Program-made: the position numbers and the translations under genes
Notes under the pieces: generated by a model
The model's database searches: none
The model's input: the letters and a program-made list of their open reading frames with translations, nothing else
Told to the model about the DNA's origin: nothing
Origin: Candidatus Altimarinota bacterium
GTDB lineage: Bacteria; Patescibacteriota; Gracilibacteria; BD1-5; UBA2023
DNA: 64,000 bases
Assembly (NCBI GenBank): GCA_028713325.1
Contig: JAQTON010000002.1
Location: forward strand, 1-64,000
Reading direction: 5' to 3'
Part shown: in pieces, positions 48,946 to 58,954 of the stretch
How the letters are laid out: every line of letters begins with the position of its first letter
Position numbering within the stretch: the first letter of the stretch is position 1

Positions 48946-49395
48946 GGGGATGATATAGTATTCTACTTGGAGACTTCGTCATACTTCGTACCGCTATCCG
49001 GGAGGTGCTTATAACTTCCGTAATCAATAATAAGCACCACAATCGCTAACACTCGTGTTGCTAAGGGTCTTGTAGCTTTCAAGAAAGCTCTTGCTCCTTC
49101 TTTTAGCCCAGCTTTCGCTGCCTAATCGAAAATCGTAGCCTCTCCTTCGGGACTGAGTGCCGGCTGGCCTGCTACCGCCCTGCAATAGTATCTATCTAGT
49201 GCTTTGCTTGTATCTATAGGTCTCTCCTCTCCGAACCCCGATACTTCCGGACAGAGAACGAGCAGTATATTCGGTCGTATTCTCGGAAATATTTTTGATT
49301 CTATTCGAATTTCAGAGTACCAGAAAAGAATCTATGATAGTAGACGTCGAGGGTGACCTCTAAGGACATGGGGGCGGTTCCCATCATCTCCACCA
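48946..49395 (+). ncRNA. ssrA: transfer-messenger RNA (tmRNA)
   Basis: 450 nt. The 5' end GGGGATG pairs with CATCTCC at 49385-49391, followed by ACCA, giving the acceptor stem. The tag reading frame runs 49045-49125: resume GCT codon, then ANTRVAKGLVAFKKAL plus APSFSPAFAA, then TAA, 26 aa, ending in the AFAA degradation signal. The tag stops at TAA, never TGA, as the code requires. The T-arm region reads ATGGG-GGCGGTT-CCCAT, so the loop GGCGGTT lacks the usual TTC start. A pseudoknot-rich middle is likely but not mapped here. Confidence 0.93.
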
Positions 49396-49429
49396 TTTTT
49401 TCAAAAATTAACAACAAAGGACTATCTCT

Positions 49430-50506
49430 ATGATTTTCCTCTCCCCTTATCTTTTCCTTCTTCTCCTTCTCCTTCCATTTCTTATCTGGACGGATTTTCG
49501 CTCTCGAAAAAAATGAGCATATTTCCGAGCTTCTGTGCTCCTTGAGAAAATCTATGGACAGAGTCAGCGGAAGTATTTTTATCTGCCGCTTTTTTTGAAA
49601 ATAGTTCTGTTCTCCCTCTTCGTTTGTATCCTCGCAAATCCCGTGAGTTCGTCGGTACGGACGGATATCTCCAAGAAGGGAATAGATATCGCCATCGTGT
49701 TCGATATCTCGAAATCCATGCTCGCCGAAGACATCAAACCGAACCGTATCGAAGCGGCGAAGCGAGTAATGAGCGATTTCGTGAGCCGTTTCACGAGCGA
49801 TAGACTCGCCATCGTGCTTTTCGCCGGGAAGCCGTTTCTTTCCACTCCGCTCACTTTCGATTATACCGCCCTCGTAAACGCGGTGGAACAGATGACGACC
49901 GACTCTATCCGTCAGGATATACCGGGACTTTCGGGAACTGCCATGGGAGACTGACTCCTTGTGGCACTCGATACTTTGAAAGAAGACGAAAAAACCTCTC
50001 CTCGCCAGCCCTCGCTCCCAACCCTTCTTCCAGAAGGAGAGGGGAGTATGAAGAGTGAGAGACGAAAAGTAATTATCGTTTTGACCGATGGTGAGGCGAA
50101 TATGGGAATCAATCCCACGATCGCAGCGAAACTTGCGAAGGAACAAGAGGTGAAAATTTACACGCTCGGTATCGGAGATCCCGTCGGTATGGAACTCTAT
50201 GTGACGGATCGGTTCGGCGAGAAACAGTATTTTCTCGATCAGACAGGGAAACCTATCCGTGCCACTTTGGATGAGAAGATGCTCACGAGCATTGCAAACA
50301 TAACCGGAGGGATGTATTATAACGCCAAGGATGAGAATTCTCTCATGAAGATATTCAAAGAGCTGGAGAAGCTCACGAAAACGGAGATGAAAACCACCTC
50401 CGTCATCGTGCAACATCCCGAGTATCGATGGTTTCTCTGGGGTATTATTTTTCTTCTGCCGTTTTGGTTGTGGTTGTCGTTTGGGAGGTTTCGGGGGAGA
50501 GAATAA
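49430..50506 (+). CDS. batA: BatA-like von Willebrand factor A protein
   Basis: 358 aa with two TGA-Gly codons. Membrane segments at the N terminus (about 1-20 and 50-70) and C terminus (about 333-352) flank a VWA domain. MIDAS motif: 'FDISKSMLAEDIKPN' (DxSxS), 'LTDGEANMG'. The Bat family works with MoxR and DUF58 proteins in envelope or stress functions. Residues about 189-205 ('SPRQPSLPTLLPEGEGSM') come from a C-rich repeat lodged in frame at 49995-50045, between the two VWA halves. DUF58 follows at 51495 on the same strand. Confidence 0.9.
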
Positions 50507-50541
50507 AAAAGAACTTCTTCCGTATGGAAGAAGTTCTTTTT
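50505..50541. terminator. bidirectional terminator after batA
   Basis: AAAAAAGAACTTCTTCCGTA-tgg-AAGAAGTTCTTTTT: a 12-bp stem shared with the convergent glycine-rich gene. Confidence 0.85.
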
Positions 50542-50545
50542 GAGT

Positions 50546-51370
50546 TTACCATTCAATTCTAACACTTCATGGATTTCATAGAGCACTATTGTCACCGTCG
50601 AACGTATGTCCTAATCCATTTCCGTTAGCTGGGATAATGGAAGATGGTGGTGTAAAATATGTTGAAACCCCCGTAATTCATCAGTTAGCTCCGGTAGTCC
50701 ACCATCCATTACCAGGACTACCACCTCATACGGTAACTCAAAAAGCAGAGGAGTTATTTCCAGATAATCCAACATAAATACATGTTGCACAATCTACTTT
50801 TGGAGCAGCAACAATAGCATATGTTTGTCCTGGTATTACTGATGTAATAAATAATGCTCGTCAACCATTTCCTGGTGTTCCAACGAAATGCCAATAAAGT
50901 GATTCTACTGCCCCACCTCCAATCATTGAAACAACAACACTCGTTACTCATGGTGGTGCAGTCCAAGAACTTGTGCCATCGATTAATTGCCATGATCCAG
51001 CATTTACGGCACGATACGCATCTGCTACAACACCACCTTGCGGGACTATTCCTCATCCACCTATTCATATTGGAGCACTGGAAGTACAGTCTATCTTTGA
51101 CCCGCTCGCAGTACACCACTTTCCCTCTGTCAAAGCCCCTATCTGTTCAGTAGTAAGAGACTTATGAACCGTTCCATCCGTTGTTGTTCCAGTATTCACG
51201 AGCATCTTATTGAAATACGCCATAAACTTCCCCCCTGTGATTTCTCCCGTTGGAGGAGTACTTGGATAATTTATGGCATAAACAATTCAGAGAACTGTGA
51301 CAATAAGAAATATTCCAGTTACTATTCCATTTATTATTCTTTTCCCGATCCATGAAAGAAATTGTTTCAT
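50546..51370 (-). CDS. glycine-rich surface protein (11 UGA codons)
   Basis: 274 aa, visible only with TGA as Gly: eleven TGA codons spread over the whole chain, and only short fragments otherwise. One membrane segment (about 13-32, with TGA inside: IVTVL-G-IVYA), then 'PPTGEITGGKFMAYFNKML', the motif shared with the 15862-17469 gene. The remainder is Gly, Ser and Thr rich with segments such as 'NGSWQLIDGTSSWT', 'PGNG-G-RALFITSVIPGQTYA' and 'APKVDCATCIYVGLSG'. It looks like an exported Gly-rich beta fold. Start is ATG; the stop is TAA after 'SVRIEW'. Function unknown. Confidence 0.85.
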
Positions 51371-51494
51371 ATGAAATTATTTTTAATTATAAGATAACAA
51401 GAGAAAGTATATCATTTTTTTTGTAAATCAAAAGTTTCGTTTTGAGAAAAAGTTCATATACTGTTTGTGAAGTAATAATTATAAGAAAAAGTTT

Positions 51495-52355
51495 ATGAAA
51501 CATCCATTTCACCTCATCGATCTCGTCGCATCGGGAAAAGTCTCCTCGCTCCTCGCGGGGAATTACAAGACTTCTTTTCACGGATCGGGGATAGAGTTTG
51601 CAGGCATACGTGAATATAGTCTCGGGGATGATACGACAAGTATCGACTGGAAATCGACCGCTCGAACGGGGAAAACCTACATCAAAAAGTACGAAGAGGA
51701 TCGGGAACGAAAAGTGCTCTTCGTCGTGGATACGGGTTCGAATATGCGGTTTGGAAGCGGAGACAAAACGAAGCAAGAAACTCTGAAAGAAGTTTTCTCT
51801 CTCCTTCTTTTCTCCTCAGCTCAAAACAATGATCCGAACGGAGCGTGGTTTTTTACCGATGCGATTCAAAAAACTTGCAAGATAGAGAAATGAATGGCAC
51901 ATCTTCAAAAAATACATACCGACTTCGATACACTTCTCGCCCTGAGCGACCGAACGAAGTCTTCTCTCGGAATAATAATAGAGACTCTCTGTCAGAAACG
52001 AATCAAGAACCATCTTATATTCATATTCTCCGATAGTTTGGAACTCCCGAAAGAATCCCAGTTTCGCTCAATTGCCGAGCAGAATGATTGCATCTTCATT
52101 CACATCTTCGATTCTTTCGAAAATACGATTGAGGGAGAGGGGGAACATATTATCAATCAAAAAAAAGATATATTTATTGACAGTTCGGATAAGAAGAAGA
52201 GGGAACAGTATGTGCGGGAACGAGGACTGGAACTCGAAAATTTTCGCCATACTATCACAAAACTCGGAGGTTCCTATCTCGCTCTGGATGAATCGAAAAA
52301 TGTATATAAAGAACTATTCTTATTTTTCAAAAAGCGACAAAATAATGGATTATAG
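51495..52355 (+). CDS. DUF58 protein
   Basis: 286 aa with one TGA-Gly (KIEK-G-MAHLQKI). DUF58 proteins are VWA-like partners of MoxR and Bat proteins. Signature 'IREYSLGDDTTSIDWKSTAR' (about 37-56), then 'LFVVDTGSNMRFGSGDKTKQ' (degenerate MIDAS) and 'FIFSDSLELP'. Located between batA and murA but separated from batA by the opposite-strand Gly-rich gene. The standard code cuts it at residue 132. Confidence 0.9.
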
Positions 52356-52412
52356 GGAATATTATTTGAATTTTCCAACTTTTTCGATATCCTCTCATCC
52401 GTCATACTCACT

Positions 52413-52418
52413 TATAAT
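52413..52418 (+). promoter_or_regulatory. TATAAT box five bases before the murA ATG
   Basis: CTTATAATCAAATATG: the -10 hexamer (52413-52418) ends five bases before the ATG at 52424, so the transcript would start at or near the start codon. No clear -35 or ribosome site is seen. Leaderless translation is implied if the box is used. Confidence 0.4.
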
Positions 52419-52423
52419 CAAAT

Positions 52424-53677
52424 ATGCTTAAAATCACCTGAGGACAAACTCTTTCCGGAACGGTCGAAATCAGCGGATCGAAGAATGCGAGTCTTCCGAT
52501 TATCGCAGCGAGCCTGCTCCTTGAAAAAGTGACACTTCATAATGTTCCTCGAATTGGGGATATATTTTCACTCCTTGAGATCATCCAGAGTCTCGGGGTA
52601 GTCGTGAATTTTACGGGAAATACTCTCACGATGGATATGTCTCGAATCTCCCTCGAGAATATGAATCGCGAACTTATGAAGAAGATTCGTGCTTCCATCC
52701 TCCTTTTGGCACCGCTTCTCTACCGTTTCGGTTCGGTGGATATCCCGTTTCCCGGTGGGTGCAATATCGGAAAACGTCCGATTAATGAGCACCTCAATGG
52801 GCTCCGTGAAATCGGATACGAATCCAAAGATGGAGATGAAAGCATTCATCTTTCCGGGAAACTTCAATCGGGGGATAAGAATCTCTATGCGGGTTTCGCG
52901 GTTACCGCCACCGAGAATCTCATAACTGCCAATATACTTCGCCCCGGACACACTCGCATACATCTCGCTGCCATCGAACCACATGTGGTGAATCTGGTCG
53001 ATTTTCTCAAAAAACAGGGAGCAAATATTGTTATGAATTATGATCATACGATCGATATAGTTGGAGTGGAGAGGATTCTCACAATTGGGGAATTCTCCAT
53101 CGTTCACGATTACATAGAATCCGGAACTTTCGTGGTACTTGGGGCACTCGCAAGCGAGGGGTATATCGATATTCACCATGCTTGCATATCCTGACTCACG
53201 AGTTTTCTCGCGAAGTGCCAGGAAGTGGGAGTACGATTCGAAGACAGGGGAGAAGATACGCTTCGTGTATACCGGAGCGAACACCTGAAAGCGGTAAAGT
53301 TTCAAACCAATATATTTCCGGGATTTCCGACGGATTTACAATCCGTGTTCTGTATTCTCCTCTCGCAAGCGGAAGGAGTTTCCCGAGTACAGGAAATCAT
53401 GTTTGAGGGACGACTCAACTTCCTCGTGGAACTCGAGAAGATGAAAGGACACCCCGCCCTCATGAATCCGCACGAAGCACTTATCTTCGGACCGACTCAC
53501 CTGCGTGGATCGACGGTTTCGAGCTGGGATCTGCGAGCCGGAGTCGCTATGATTATAGCGGGACTCGTTGCAACGGGGGATACCTATATTACCAATGTCG
53601 AGTATATCGAGCGAGGATACGAGGATATTATCGGGAAGATAGGAAAACTTGGGGTAGTGATAGAGAAGACGGAATAA
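52424..53677 (+). CDS. murA: UDP-N-acetylglucosamine 1-carboxyvinyltransferase
   Basis: 417 aa with two TGA-Gly codons (KIT-G-GQTLSGTVEI and CIS-G-LTSFL). MurA adds enolpyruvate to UDP-GlcNAc, the first step of wall synthesis and the fosfomycin target. 'ISGSKNASLPIIAASLL' and 'PGGCNIGKRPINEHL' carry the catalytic Cys. 'GFPTDLQSVFCILLSQAEG' and 'DLRAGVAMIIAGLVATGDT' fit the C-terminal half. The Cys rather than Asp at the active site implies fosfomycin-sensitive chemistry. Confidence 0.97.
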
Positions 53678-53685
53678 TCGCAAAC

Positions 53686-53721
53686 AAAAAAACTTTCGGA
53701 AATTTCCGAAAGTTTTTTTAT
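53686..53721. terminator. bidirectional terminator after murA
   Basis: AAAAAAACTTTCGGAAATTT plus CCGAAAGTTTTTTT form a near-perfect stem that also ends the convergent 583-aa gene. Confidence 0.88.
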
Positions 53722-53726
53722 CATAG

Positions 53727-55478
53727 CTATACGCTCAGTATCATGGGAGTTTGCACTTCTTCCAAAAATTCACTCACTTTCTCGAAATCATCATATATTG
53801 AGAATCATAAATGTATCGGTGATAAAATTCCCCAGCACCTGACTTTATAAATATCATGTTCATATGTACGAAGCTTGAATCATTTTTTTAAATCATAGAG
53901 TTTTCATTCGTGAAAATAAAAACTCTCCTCCTCTATTGAATCTTCTTCTATTCAATTAAATGTTAATCAAACAATATTTCCGTCCATTTCCAGAACAGGA
54001 CATATCGTACTTCGTATTTCTATCAAATTCCTCGCAGTATTCGTTTCTCTGTCAAATACTTTTACAAATGTCTTTCCATCTTCCCGTACAAGACTTGGAA
54101 TACCGGCGAGAAAATCATTGTTAATAGTCCCATCTAACCGTTGCAGTCAATCTATAGGAGTAATGGATTGTCGGGTTTTGTTGAGTATGTAACAATTTTG
54201 TCCTTTGACGGTTCAGACAGAACATATATTCGTGCTGTCATAAAACTTTACTCGGTTGAAACCACTGTAATCTGCCACCTGAGACCATGGCAGATCCCAC
54301 AGAACCCCTTGTTCTCCCAGGAGTGTTTTCCCTGTCAATTTATCCTCCGGGTATGCACTGTCGTCCCACGATTCGGCATGGATTCCTATAATCATTTCTT
54401 TTTTCACTTCACTGTTCTCTTGTATTTCCTCGTCCTCTCTCTCTGTCACGATAAATCCGTCTGGTCACATATAGATTTTGTCATAGAGTTCGTGCAAGAT
54501 TTCTGAAACCTTCCATTCATCCGTCTCTGTCTCCACTATTTTTACGACTCATTTTTTTCCGGATTCGCTCGTAGTCTGGAAGAAACCGTACTCGTGATCG
54601 AGTTCTTCTACAGAAACGATACCTCCTTTACTGTAAATTTGTTCTAGTTGGTTTGTTTTCGAATCGAATCCATACAGTGTTCAAACTCCTGAATAAAAAG
54701 GATGTCCGTTATTTTCAAACGCTCGCATTATCGCCGATATGCTATTTCCCTTGTCGTCCCTTATTCCTCTCTCTTTTACTCACAAAACGAGCCCGTTTTT
54801 CAAAATTTTCGGTGCTTGCTCAAAACTTTCCCCGTAATATATGATTTTTTTATCTTTTTTTATAAGAAATATTCTATACGCACCTACAGAATCCGTATAG
54901 AAATACAATTCTCCCATTCATTCAATTGAATCTAAGTGTTCTATATTTTCTCATCCAACTAAATCGATATTAACGACAAAAGGATAATTCTCTAATTCTT
55001 GGAGTACATATCATATGAATTTTGTACCTTCATAATCTCAAGATTCGTCTTCCAGAAATCTTCGTATAAATTCTTTGTTTATATTCGCTTGCAATAGAGA
55101 TATATCTGCAAGTAGGGTATTTCCGATCGTTAGAATGTCTTTTCTTGAAAAGAAATCCCACAGATATTTCCTCTCCGTATCAGTAATAGGGAATCATTTA
55201 ACAAATACCGCTCTGTAAAGAGATAAAATCTGGTCAATATTTATTTGCAAAGATAATTCCTTTCCTCTGTTTATCTGCTTTCCAATCACTTTTAAAGCTC
55301 TTTCAGCTGTCTTCGAGCGAACAAGATCCGCCTCAAAATTGCAAAATTCTCGGGTGGAAAGTTCGTTTACTCACTCGGTATCTCACTTGGACACCGGAGC
55401 TTGCGATACTCGCATCATCCTGTTTCGTCATAAAACCACGGTTTTCACCTCTGGAATCCTCCCGATACATCCGCCCAT
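53727..55478 (-). CDS. unrecognised 583-aa protein (19 UGA codons)
   Basis: 583 aa with nineteen TGA codons by hand count; no frame is open for long under the standard code. The chain is continuous from an ATG (MGGCIGRIPEVKTVVL, or a GTG 11 codons later behind GGGAGG) to TAG. Residues about 1-150 are helical and charged ('AERALKVIGKQINRGKELSL'). From about 170 it is beta-rich with repeated aromatic strands ('MGELYFYTDSVGAYRIFLIK', 'GTLYGFDSKTNQLEQIYSKG', 'EQGVLWDLPWSQVADYSGFN'), as in a beta-propeller. No signal peptide, membrane segment or family motif recognised. It follows murD by 44 nt. Confidence 0.8.
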
Positions 55479-55522
55479 ATGTTGTTAAATTACAAGTTAA
55501 TGATATAACTTATAATTTTATA

Positions 55523-56809
55523 TTACGAAAAGTCAAGATTTTCTACCGATTCTCGGAACTTCTCTGCCCGATCCAGATAGTCTTTGAACATCCCGAAGCT
55601 CGCACATCCGGGAGAGAGAAGGACGATATCTCAGGCTTTCGCAGTTTTCGCGGATAAAAGAACCGCTTCATTCATGCTTTCGCTGTAATAGTACGAAACT
55701 CCGTGTCGTTCGCAGATTTTCCCGAGTATTTCCCGAGTTGCCCCGATAAGTGCGGCATGTTTCACTTTTTGTCCTAAAATCGGTCCGAGGTGTTCAAACG
55801 TGTCTCACTTGTCCGATCCTCCCGCGATGAGAATTACTTTTTTATCTGCAAAAGAACCGAGTGCGGCGATGAGACTCTGTGCCGAAGTGGATTTGGAATC
55901 GTCGACAAAAGCCACTCCATTTTTAGTGGTCACGAGTTCCAGACGATGAGAAAGTCCGGATATATTCTTCAGATATTCTCGGGTTCTTTTGGAACAAATT
56001 TTGAGAGTATTGATTACAAGCGTACAGGAGAGGATATTCATCGCATTGTGCATTCCCGAAAATCGCGTTTCGTTCAGAAGATATTTTTTCCGCCCGGAGA
56101 GAATGATATTCTCACCATCCGTCCGATCTTTAAGATTTTTATCTGTTCCAAATATCCGCACATTTGGGATATTGGTCGGAAGTCTGAGTCCAAACTCTTT
56201 GGCTCTCGAAAATACTTGCTCGTTGATAATGGAAACGCCGGTAGTATGCTCGAAAAGTCGCATCTTGGCATCGAAATAATCTTGAATATTCGGGTGCCAA
56301 TTGAGATGATCGGTTTCGAAGTTGGTGAAAATAGAATGGGTGGATTTAAATGACCCTATGTTGTAGGACATAAAACTCGAAACTTCGAGGACGATACATC
56401 CGCCCTTGAGTCACTTTTCTTGAATGGTTTGTACCGTCTCTGCGAAAGGAATTTCAAAATTCCCGGAGAGGAAAACTTTCTCTTCTCCGTATTCCTGTTT
56501 CAGGAGATTGTAGGCAATCCAGGCGGTTGTGGATTTTCCGTCGGTTCCGGTAATGGAAATAATCTTGAATCCTTTTGGAAGATAGGGAGAGATGAAATCC
56601 AATTCTCCTACAATCTTTCCCGTTGTATATATCCTGTGGGACGGATTGATTCCCGGCGATGGGATAATGATGCTGTATTTATCAAAGCTCTCTATATTAT
56701 CCGAATCATCCCGAATATCTGAAGGAATTTTATTGTATTCGCAAAAATTCTTAAGTGCAGTTCCGACTTTTCCTTTTCCGTAGATGAGCACTTTTTTCTC
56801 TTGGGACAT
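55523..56809 (-). CDS. murD: UDP-N-acetylmuramoylalanine-D-glutamate ligase
   Basis: 428 aa with three TGA-Gly codons. MurD adds D-Glu to UDP-MurNAc-L-Ala, consistent with the glutamate racemase next door. 'VLIYGKGKVGTALKNF' N-terminal fold, ATP loop 'ISITGTDGKSTTAWIAYNLL', 'VLEVSSF', 'TNFETDHLNWHPNIQDYF', 'FVDDSKSTSAQSLIAAL' and 'A(G)DIVLLSPGCASFGMFKDY' with G from TGA all match Mur ligases of the MurD type. Start MSQEKK. Confidence 0.96.
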
Positions 56810-56892
56810 TTGTAAAAAATGAAATAACATATAATTACACAGATTATATGGAAATCTCATTTTTTAAGAAATATTTTTAATAATCGAAAATA

Positions 56893-57678
56893 CTACAGGG
56901 GAAGGGAAATGATATGAGCGATATCTTTCTCTAGTATTTTGCTTCCGGTTTTCATGAAGTTTTCTGTGTTTCCACTCGTAAAAAACATCGTCTTTCCTCA
57001 TCGGGAAAGGTTTTTTTCAATACTGGGGTGGCGTATAAGATATTCCCGAAATTTTATGGCCGATTCATATCCCGGGTCTATAATAGGCAAACGGGGGAGT
57101 ATCGTTTCGATATGACGACGGATAATAGGGTAGTGCGTACACCCAAGAATGAGAGCTTCGATATCGGCATCGAATTTACCTAGATGATTGGAAAGTATTT
57201 GTTCCATCGCTGTTCCTTCAAAAATCCCCGCTTCGATGAGAGGAACAAGTTCCGGTGCCGCAATTTCTTGAATATGAATAGTATCGTCGATGATGTGTAC
57301 TCGTTCCTTGTAGGCCCGATTACGAACAGTTGATTCCGTTGCAAGGACACCAATTTTTTTATAACCCCCTTCAGTAACGCACTCTGCACCGGGAATAGTC
57401 ACACCGAGGATTTTTTTATCAGGAAACCTGACCTGTTGGAGATATCGAATAGCGTGGGCAGTCGCCGTATTGCAGGCGAGTATGACGATTTCTGCTCCTT
57501 GATCAAAAAGAAATTCCACCCCTTCTTCCGTATATTGCCGAATCAGGGCATCGTCAAGATCTCCGTACGGACAACGGGCATTGTCTCCAAAATAACAGTA
57601 ATCATACTCGGGGAGTATTTTCTGAAATTCTCGGAGGACTGTGAGTCCGCCAATTCAGGAATCAAAGAATCAAATCAT
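56893..57678 (-). CDS. murI: glutamate racemase
   Basis: 261 aa with three TGA-Gly codons. MurI makes D-glutamate for the stem peptide. 'MI(G)FFDS(G)IGGLTVLREF' (bracketed G from TGA, including the DSGIGG motif), 'ILACNTATAHAIRYL' and 'LILGCTHYPIIRRHI' with both catalytic Cys. The standard code would leave no start. The gene lies upstream of murD in the same direction, 83 nt apart, so D-Glu supply and use are co-transcribed. Confidence 0.97.
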
Positions 57679-57827
57679 AAAAGTATTTTGTAGAGTGTAT
57701 TAGATAAGAATTTCGTGGATATATATTCTTTTCTCGTCCATATGAAGCCGATACATACTGAAGTATACCAAGGCCATATGAACATCGAAAATGAAAACAT
57801 ATCCACTTCTCTATAAATTTAATCCCT

Positions 57828-58913
57828 TTAACTGTTCACATTTTCTTTAATAAATTTCGGCATGTTTGCATATTTGAGACCTTCTTCAAGAGTGATGTCG
57901 CCATCATTGATAAACTGCAGAAGATCGTGCTCGATAATTTGCATCCCCTCACGACTGGACGTTTGCATGATAGAAGGAATTTGATGAAGCTCATTTTCTC
58001 GGATAAGATGAGAAATGGCGGTATTCTTCACGAGAATTTCTTTTGCGAGTTTCATCCCGCTTCCATCGCTTTTTTTGAGAAGACGCTGTGAAAAAACGGC
58101 GACAAGCGTATCGGCGAGTTGGAGGCGTACTTGATTCTGTTGTCCGGATGGGAAAGCATCGATGATACGGGAAATAGTCTGATAGGCACTTCTCGTATGA
58201 AGAGTGGAGAATACTAAATGCCCTGTTTCGGCAAGCTTCAATGCCATCTCAATTTCGTGCATATCACGCATTTCTCCAAAGAGGATAACCTGTGGATTTT
58301 GACGCATCGCTCCGATGAGTGCAGTATTGTAATCAGGAACATCTCGCCCTATCTCTTTTTGTTCCATAATGGATTTTTTGTGGACATGTATGTATTCGAT
58401 AGGATCCTCGATGGTGATGATATGTTTCGCATAATTCGTATTTATTTCATTTATCATCGCAGCAAGGGTGGTGGATTTACCGCTTCCCGTCGGTCCTGTT
58501 ACGAGGATAAGTCCTTGCCCTGTTTTGGTTATATCTTGGTAAATAAGCGGAAGACCCAAGTCTTGAATGGAAGGGATATTTTGTGACAAAAGACGGAGAA
58601 CCGTCATATAACATCCATTCTGAAAAGAAATATTTCCACGAAATCGGGAATCTTGGAACTGAAAGGAAAAATCCAGATTTTTAGTCTCCAGAAGTTTCTC
58701 GTGTTGATCGTTGGTGATGAGCGATTGGGCAAAATCTCTCGCGGCAACGGGACTGATGATCTCAACCCCCTCATTTATGAGAATGATTTCCCCGGAGATT
58801 TTAATAGCGGGGTAGGTTCCGACAGTATAATAAAAATCAGATCCCTTATTATCGATAACAACACCGAGAAGAGCATCTCGATCGGGGTATTCTAAAATCA
58901 GAGTATTGAGCAT
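57828..58913 (-). CDS. pilT: type IV pilus retraction ATPase PilT
   Basis: 361 aa. A hexameric ATPase that retracts pili. Walker A 'LVTGPTGSGKSTTLAAM' (about 138-154), Asp box 'TIEDPIEYIHVHKKS', Walker B 'ILFGEMRDMHEIEMAL' and His box 'LVFSTLHTRSAYQTI', then 'QLADTLVAVFSQRLL'. The C-terminal AIRNLIRE-type motif appears as 'AISHLIRENELHQ'. No TGA codons. Last gene of the pilus operon. Confidence 0.96.
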   Translation of the reverse strand: MLNTLILEYPDRDALLGVVIDNKGSDFYYTVGTYPAIKISGEIILINEGVEIISPVAARDFAQSLITNDQHEKLLETKNLDFSFQFQDSRFRGNISFQNGCYMTVLRLLSQNIPSIQDLGLPLIYQDITKTGQGLILVTGPTGSGKSTTLAAMINEINTNYAKHIITIEDPIEYIHVHKKSIMEQKEIGRDVPDYNTALIGAMRQNPQVILFGEMRDMHEIEMALKLAETGHLVFSTLHTRSAYQTISRIIDAFPSGQQNQVRLQLADTLVAVFSQRLLKKSDGSGMKLAKEILVKNTAISHLIRENELHQIPSIMQTSSREGMQIIEHDLLQFINDGDITLEEGLKYANMPKFIKENVNS

Positions 58914-58954
58914 AAAAACAAAAATAAAGGGTAAGTAAAAAATTTATGTACATT

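Noticed and set aside
49301-50416. 371-codon minus-strand open frame opposite batA
   Set aside because: It overlaps tmRNA and batA, whose domain matches are clear. The translation is low-complexity shadow sequence.
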